Positions 59,367 to 64,000 of a DNA stretch of 64,000 bases are shown here, piece by piece. Both the position numbers and the translations under genes were made by a program. This DNA is from RGIG9060 sp045645985 (GTDB taxonomy: Bacteria > Spirochaetota > Spirochaetia > Treponematales > Treponemataceae), in contig JAZRJV010000052.1 of assembly GCA_045645985.1 (NCBI GenBank), positions 1 through 64,000 of the forward strand, written 5' to 3'. Each line of letters starts with the position of its first letter. Position 1 is the first letter of the stretch. The notes under the pieces are model-generated. The model saw only the letters and a list, made by a program, of their open reading frames with translations. It was not told the origin of the DNA and searched no databases.

Positions 59367-60404
59367 ATGAAAATTTTTAACAAAATTATTTTTATAGTTT
59401 TAATTTGCTGTGTGTTTTTTTCTTGTGCCTCAACTAAGACTAATTCTTTGATGGCTCCTGTAATGGGAGAAACAGACTCAATTCTTATGGGCGATATGAT
59501 GCCAGTTGCATTAAAAGCTGTTGAAATTTTGCATCATGCTTCTCCAAAAACAAAACCAATTCATGAGTTAACAGCTTCTCTTTATGTTATGTATGCAAAT
59601 GCCTTTGTTCAACATAAAGCAGATTTAATGGAATCTAGTGATTTTGAGTTACAATATTCCGAAAAAATGCGGGCAAAAATGCATTATCTTCGAGGTCGAG
59701 ATTATTCTTTATCATATTTTGATAGAAAATATAAGAATTTTTCAAAAAATCTTCTTAGTAAAGATCCTGAATTAGAACAACTTGCACTAAAAAAATTGAA
59801 AGTAAAAGATGTTCCTGCTGCATATTGGTTAGGGGCTGCTTTCCTTGGGGCTTTTTCTTTAGACCCACTTGATGTAGAAATGCTTTCTGGTGTGAATGCT
59901 GCTCTTGCTGTTTTGGAACGAGCTGCAGAGTTAGATCCATCTTATAACAAAGGTGCTATTTGGGATGTTCTAGTTGCTTTCTATGCTGGCGCTCCTGCTG
60001 AATTTGGCGGAAATGTTGAAAAAGCTGTTTATTCATTCTTAAAAGAAGTTGAATATTCAAAAGGTGAAACAACTTCACTTTACATGACTTATGCACAAGT
60101 TTTCTGTAAAAATAATATTGATTTATCTAGTTACAAATGGGATTGTCCAATTACTATAGAAGAATTAGGATGGAAATTCCCAGAAATTCCACGGGATGAA
60201 TTTTTGGAATCAATCGGGATGGGTGTAAATGAAAATTCACTTTGGCCACTTCCACCTGGAATTCATGGATTTGATTGGGCTTTGGATGTAGTTTTACAAC
60301 TTGATGTAAACAAAGATCCTTCTTCACGATTTATGACTGTTCTTGCAAAAGAAAAAGCACAGTATTTAAAAGATCACAGAGAAGATTATTTTATTATTTG
60401 GTAA
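59367..60404 (+). CDS. tatT: TatT-type TPR lipoprotein of a TRAP transporter
   Basis: 345 aa. Lipobox V-F-F-S-C (Cys 19). The mature protein is alpha-helical with TPR-like units (DVEMLSGVNAALAVLERAAE, AELDPSYNKGAIWDVLVAFY, AVYSFLKEVEYSKGETTSLY) and matches the TatT layout known from T. pallidum TP0956. There it forms a trimer and partners the TRAP binding protein TatP, perhaps in handling hydrophobic ligands. The next gene encodes that binding protein. The pair plus tatQM form a TPAT operon. Confidence 0.85.
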   Translation: MKIFNKIIFIVLICCVFFSCASTKTNSLMAPVMGETDSILMGDMMPVALKAVEILHHASPKTKPIHELTASLYVMYANAFVQHKADLMESSDFELQYSEKMRAKMHYLRGRDYSLSYFDRKYKNFSKNLLSKDPELEQLALKKLKVKDVPAAYWLGAAFLGAFSLDPLDVEMLSGVNAALAVLERAAELDPSYNKGAIWDVLVAFYAGAPAEFGGNVEKAVYSFLKEVEYSKGETTSLYMTYAQVFCKNNIDLSSYKWDCPITIEELGWKFPEIPRDEFLESIGMGVNENSLWPLPPGIHGFDWALDVVLQLDVNKDPSSRFMTVLAKEKAQYLKDHREDYFIIW

Positions 60405-60458
60405 CTTTTCTCCAAAATCTTTATTTTATATATTGTATTTATTTTTATGGGGGTAAAA

Positions 60459-61496
60459 ATGAAATTTAGAAAATTGTTTGCGATTTTGATGTGTGTTTTT
60501 GCTGTTTCAAGTATTCACGCACAAAAAGTAAATTTGAAAATTGGATCTGTAGCTCCAGATAACTCACCTTGGGCTATTGAACAGAAAAAGATTGCTCAAG
60601 AATGGGCAAAACTTACAAATGGTCAAGTAAATTTAACTTTTATGTCAGCATCTGCACTTGGTGGTGAAGCTGGTGTTATCCAAAAGATGCGAGTTGCTCG
60701 TCCTGGACAAAAAGCTCCTCTTGATGGTGGAATTTTTACAAATATCGGTGTTTACGAACTTGCTCCAAAATCAAACATTTTGACACTTTGTGTTCCTTTT
60801 ATGTTTAGAGACCAAGAAGAACTTACATTGGTTCTTGAAGAAACTCAAAATGAAATCAATGCTGCAATTGAAGAACAAGGTTTTGTTTTACTTGGTTGGT
60901 TCAATGTTGGTTGGGCATATTTTTTCACTAAAGAAGAAGTTAGAACTCCTACACAACTTAAGAATGTAAGTTTGTCAGTTGGAGGAATCACATCTCCTGA
61001 ATTAGGTCGTGCATTTCAACATGCAGGATACAAAACTGATGATGTTCCAAACGAAAAAATTCTTTCAAGTTTGAAGTCAAATAACGGATGTGGCGGATTG
61101 TACACAATTCCGATGTATGCTTATGCTGCACAATACTCAAAACATGCAAAATATGTTTTAGGTTTGCCAATTTGTCCTGTTATGGGTGGATTTGTTGTAA
61201 ACAAAAATGTTTGGGCTTCAATTCCAGAAAATCATAAAGAAATTATCATGGCTAACATCCGTGAAGCTGAACAAAAATTTATTGAAATTCAACAATCTAA
61301 CGATAACAATTATCTTTCAAAAATTGAAGCAGAAGGTGGATTTATTACAAGACTTACTGATGCAGAAAAAGCTGTTTTTGAAGAAGATTTGTACAATGAT
61401 GCTATTCGAATGGGTGAATCAAAAGAAACAAATGTTATCAATTTTGATTTCTTCAAGCGTATAGACGCAATTTTACAAAAACATAGAGGACAATAA
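60459..61496 (+). CDS. tatP: TRAP transporter substrate-binding protein (DctP/TatP)
   Basis: 345 aa from ATG 60459, set by the G5 run about 7 nt upstream; the frame also opens at 60447. Signal peptide FRKLFAILMCVFAVSSIHA. DctP signatures: LKIGSVAPDNSPWAIEQKKI, GGEAGVIQKMR, FTNIGVYELAP, LCVPFMFRDQEE. The ligand is unknown; dicarboxylates are the default for the family, whereas TatP proteins may bind other or more hydrophobic ligands. The stop overlaps the start of tatQM. Confidence 0.93.
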   Translation: MKFRKLFAILMCVFAVSSIHAQKVNLKIGSVAPDNSPWAIEQKKIAQEWAKLTNGQVNLTFMSASALGGEAGVIQKMRVARPGQKAPLDGGIFTNIGVYELAPKSNILTLCVPFMFRDQEELTLVLEETQNEINAAIEEQGFVLLGWFNVGWAYFFTKEEVRTPTQLKNVSLSVGGITSPELGRAFQHAGYKTDDVPNEKILSSLKSNNGCGGLYTIPMYAYAAQYSKHAKYVLGLPICPVMGGFVVNKNVWASIPENHKEIIMANIREAEQKFIEIQQSNDNNYLSKIEAEGGFITRLTDAEKAVFEEDLYNDAIRMGESKETNVINFDFFKRIDAILQKHRGQ

Positions 61497-63343
61497 TGAA
61501 TAAATTATCTGCAAAATATGCAAAATTTGAAAACATTTTGGCTGTATTTTTTGTTGCTTTGTTGGCATTGTTTCCTTTAGTAACTAAAATTTGTCAATCA
61601 GTGTTTAATCTTATTATTCTTAACAACGAAAATGTTATGGTTAATCTTGTTTTCGTTTTTTCATGTATTGCAGGTGCAATTACATGGCGTGAAGATAGGC
61701 ATATCAGTTTAGCATCTTTAACTGATTTGTTTCCTGAAAAAGTAACAAAGGTTATTTTACAAATTAGAGCAGGAGCTGTTCCAGCTATTCTTTGTGCCAT
61801 GTTTTTTAGTGCTTTTTCAAACTTTTTCCAGATTTTTACTTGGGGACAAACCATTTGGGGCATTCCTCTAAGATTAGTTTTTGCTTTTTTACCATTGGCA
61901 TATTTAACAATGCTTATCAGAGCATGTTGTGCAAAAGATTATAAAATAGCATCTATCGTAGGGCTTGTACTTGGTTTGGTTATTTCTATGGGACCAATTT
62001 CTGGAATTTTATATTACAGCTTTGGTCTTGATAATTTGAACTTTATGTATGCTGTTTCAAATGGCTGGAATACACTTGCTCAAGTTGCTTTTGTTCCTTT
62101 AATCATCTTGTTTGTTATTCTTGCAATTATGGGTGTTCCTCTTTTTGTTGCACTTGCAGGAATTGCATATGTTGCTTTCTCTCAAGGTGGTGGATATGTT
62201 GAAGTTATGTCACAAGAAGCATACTCTGTATTAACAGATTCTAGTATTGCAGCTATTCCTCTATTTACTATCATGGGATATTTGCTTTCTCAAGGTAGTG
62301 CAGGGCGCCGTCTTGTTGATATCTTCAAATCACTTTTTGGATGGTTCCGAGGAGGAACAGTTATTGCAGCAGTTGTTGTAACAACTTTCTTTACAATGTT
62401 TACAGGTGCTTCTGGAGTTACAATTCTTGCTCTTGGTTCACTTCTTACAATTCTTTTGGCAGGTTCTGGTTATAGAGAAGATGATGCTCATTCTTTGATT
62501 ACATCTTCTGGTGCTTTAGGCTTGTTATTTCCACCAAGTGTTGCCATCATCATGTACGGAACAACAAACTATTTTGCCATAGATGTTTTTGATTTGTTCA
62601 AAGGTGCAATTATTCCTGGTTTTATTTTAGCCTTAGCAACAATAATCTATGGAATTACTAAAGATAAAAATATTGATAGACCTAAATTTTCTCTAAATGC
62701 AATTTGGGAAGCATTTAAAGGCAGTATATGGGAGCTTCTACTTCCTGTTTTGATTATTGTAACTTATTTTACTGGAATTTTTACAATTATGCAGACAGCT
62801 GCTTTTGCTTTGGTTTATACATTCATTCTTGAAACATTTATCCGTAAGGATTTTACTGTAAAAGAATCACTCAAAGTTATTGCAGATAGTGTTCCAATTA
62901 CAGGTGGTGTTTTGATGATTTTGGCATCTGCTAGAGGATTGTCTTACTTCCTTATCGATGCAAATGTTCCTTATATGTTGTCAGAATTTATCTCATCATT
63001 TGTTCATTCAAAATATGTATTCTTGTTGTTGCTAAATATCTGTTTGCTCTTTGTTGGATGTTTGATGGATATTTATTCAGCAATTTTGATTGTTTCTCCA
63101 TTGATTATTCCGATTGCACAAAATTTCGGACTTTCACAAGTTCATATTGGTGTTGTTTTCTTGATGAACATGCAATTAGGATTTTTAACTCCTCCAGTTG
63201 GAATGGACTTGTTTATTTCAACTTATGCTTTTGATAAACCATTGATGAAGGTTGTAAAAGGAGTATTGCCATATTTAGCAATTCAAGCAATTGTGTTGCT
63301 CATGGTAACATATATCCCTGGACTTACATCAATTATTCCATAA
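61496..63343 (+). CDS. Fused TRAP transporter permease DctQ-DctM
   Basis: 615 aa. The first 185 residues are DctQ-like with four helices (FENILAVFFVALLALFPLV ... TWREDRHISLASL). The remainder is DctM with about 12 helices: IPLFTIMGYLLSQG, TGASGVTILALGSLLTILL, GALGLLFPPSVAIIMYG and MNMQLGFLTPPVGMDLF. Such fusions are known in TRAP and TPAT systems. The last base of the tatP stop is the first of this start (TAATG). A GH3 gene starts one base after its stop. Confidence 0.94.
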   Translation: MNKLSAKYAKFENILAVFFVALLALFPLVTKICQSVFNLIILNNENVMVNLVFVFSCIAGAITWREDRHISLASLTDLFPEKVTKVILQIRAGAVPAILCAMFFSAFSNFFQIFTWGQTIWGIPLRLVFAFLPLAYLTMLIRACCAKDYKIASIVGLVLGLVISMGPISGILYYSFGLDNLNFMYAVSNGWNTLAQVAFVPLIILFVILAIMGVPLFVALAGIAYVAFSQGGGYVEVMSQEAYSVLTDSSIAAIPLFTIMGYLLSQGSAGRRLVDIFKSLFGWFRGGTVIAAVVVTTFFTMFTGASGVTILALGSLLTILLAGSGYREDDAHSLITSSGALGLLFPPSVAIIMYGTTNYFAIDVFDLFKGAIIPGFILALATIIYGITKDKNIDRPKFSLNAIWEAFKGSIWELLLPVLIIVTYFTGIFTIMQTAAFALVYTFILETFIRKDFTVKESLKVIADSVPITGGVLMILASARGLSYFLIDANVPYMLSEFISSFVHSKYVFLLLLNICLLFVGCLMDIYSAILIVSPLIIPIAQNFGLSQVHIGVVFLMNMQLGFLTPPVGMDLFISTYAFDKPLMKVVKGVLPYLAIQAIVLLMVTYIPGLTSIIP

Positions 63344-63344
63344 T

Positions 63345-64000
63345 ATGATTTTTTCTATAAAAAAGGCTGTTCTTAAAATTTGCAATTTTCACTTTGCTAA
63401 AAGAACAGCTTTTTGTTTTTTATTTGTTATTATTTTCTCAAATTTTGCCTATACAATTTCGCCTGCAACAAAAGTTTTTTTGCGTAGAATTGATATGCTT
63501 CAAACCGATTTGAAAAATCCATTTGTTGTAACAAAATATATGCAAAAAATGAGTCTTGATGAAAAAATTGCTCAGTTGTTTTTGCTTAATTTAGAAGGAA
63601 ATTCATTTTTTTCAGAAAAAACTGAATATAACGACGGAATTTCTCCCGGTGGATATTTGCTTTTTTCCTACAATGTTGCAGATTCCACTGAAAAAATAAA
63701 AACTTTTACAAAATCCATAAATGATTTTTATGTTAGCAAAAAACAAATTCCTCCTTTTTTAGCCATTGACCACGAAGGCGGATATGTAAATCGTTTACGA
63801 AAAATCTACGGAAAGTTTCCTTCACAAGAAGAAATAACACAACTTTATTCTCAAAATGAAGCCTTTGAAAAATATTTTGAGCAAGGAAAAATTTTAAAAG
63901 AATTAGGTATTCATATCAATCTTGCTCCTATTGTTGAAGAAAAAACTTCTGACAATCAAGAATTTTTAGATAACCGTTCTTTTGGATCTATGGAAAATGT
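63345..64000 (+). CDS. Glycoside hydrolase family 3 (NagZ-like) exported protein, 3' end outside window
   Basis: The frame is open from ATG 63345 to the window end (218 codons). A long basic n-region and hydrophobic AFCFLFVIIFSNFAYT form a probable signal peptide. The GH3 fold is recognised by KMSLDEKIAQLFLLN, GGYLLF, IDHEGGYVNRLRK (I-D-Q/H-E-G-G-x-V-x-R) and INLAPIVEE ... RSFG. It is probably a beta-N-acetylhexosaminidase for cell-wall recycling or glycan use. There is no SD. The gene begins one base after tatQM, and a terminator-like hairpin lies inside its first 25 codons. An alternative start is ATG 63495, which would lose the signal. Confidence 0.82.
   Translation, partial: MIFSIKKAVLKICNFHFAKRTAFCFLFVIIFSNFAYTISPATKVFLRRIDMLQTDLKNPFVVTKYMQKMSLDEKIAQLFLLNLEGNSFFSEKTEYNDGISPGGYLLFSYNVADSTEKIKTFTKSINDFYVSKKQIPPFLAIDHEGGYVNRLRKIYGKFPSQEEITQLYSQNEAFEKYFEQGKILKELGIHINLAPIVEEKTSDNQEFLDNRSFGSMEN
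63366..63421 (+). terminator. Terminator-like hairpin inside the GH3 5' coding region
   Basis: GCTGTTCTT (63366-63374) pairs perfectly with AAGAACAGC (63401-63409), followed by TTTTTGTTTTTT. It fits as the end of the tatT-tatP-tatQM transcript but lies within the open reading frame of the next gene. Confidence 0.7.

Noticed and set aside
1..64000. CRISPR arrays, prophage, integrase or complete insertion sequence
   Set aside because: No regularly spaced repeats, no cas, phage structural, integrase or intact transposase genes were found.

Overview
The window is about 30% GC and looks like chromosome from a host-associated treponeme (Spirochaetes). Three things point there: a cheW / DegT-like / NAD kinase / recN / hypothetical / HD / LysM-M23 gene block of the kind I recall from Treponema pallidum; a TRAP transporter with a TatT-type TPR lipoprotein; and several families that I associate with treponemes (SUMF1-domain lipoproteins, Rpn nucleases, a left-handed beta-helix protein). 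The species cannot be fixed from the sequence alone.

Layout. 1-231: tail of an rRNA operon (5' truncated 5S rRNA) with two terminators. 0.3-9.6 kb: an accessory-looking stretch with two paralogous membrane zinc-finger proteins, an ANT(6)-like nucleotidyltransferase, an XRE regulator, two lipoproteins, three GNAT acetyltransferases, a Nudix hydrolase, an amidohydrolase and an aberrant GMP synthase. 9.6-32.5 kb: mostly housekeeping genes (BrkB-cNMP fusion, ndk-gpsA, ffh, tRNA-Asn, 5-FTHF cyclo-ligase, an M16 pseudopeptidase, a beta-helix protein, leuA, the cheW-recN-LysM block, a sigma factor, a DnaQ-like exonuclease, phosphoglucomutase). 32.7-35.8 kb: an unstable patch with an Rpn pseudogene broken by a palindromic element, a lipoprotein behind a poly-G promoter, and about 440 nt of GC-rich palindromic repeats. 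35.8-55.4 kb: deoC, an AAA+ ATPase, ferredoxin, an M23 peptidase, a class A PBP, a ParB-membrane fusion, nadE, argS, a laccase-like protein, two tRNAs, rsgA and mutS2. 55.4-64 kb: the Na+-pumping oxaloacetate decarboxylase operon oadGAB, then tatT-tatP-tatQM and the start of a GH3 glycosidase.

How the genes work together. OadGAB couples oxaloacetate decarboxylation to a Na+ gradient, and the adjacent TRAP transporter family is typically ion-gradient driven, so the right end may be an energy and uptake module. Envelope functions recur: PBP1A, two LysM/M23 proteins (one apparently without catalytic residues), BrkB-cNMP and GH3.

Most notable signals. (1) A G8 tract sits exactly between the -35 and -10 boxes of the promoter for a SUMF1/InlB-repeat lipoprotein, the architecture of a phase-variable promoter. 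(2) Two ATP-pyrophosphatase amidotransferases, GMP synthase and NAD synthetase, both carry broken glutaminase domains. (3) About ten genes have a -10 box ending 6-8 nt before the ATG and no Shine-Dalgarno, which predicts widespread leaderless mRNAs. (4) Several enzyme homologues have lost catalytic residues (M16, DegT, M23). (5) Unusual fusions occur: BrkB with cNMP-binding, ParB-N with membrane helices, RanBP2-type finger with membrane helices, and OadA with two biotinyl domains.
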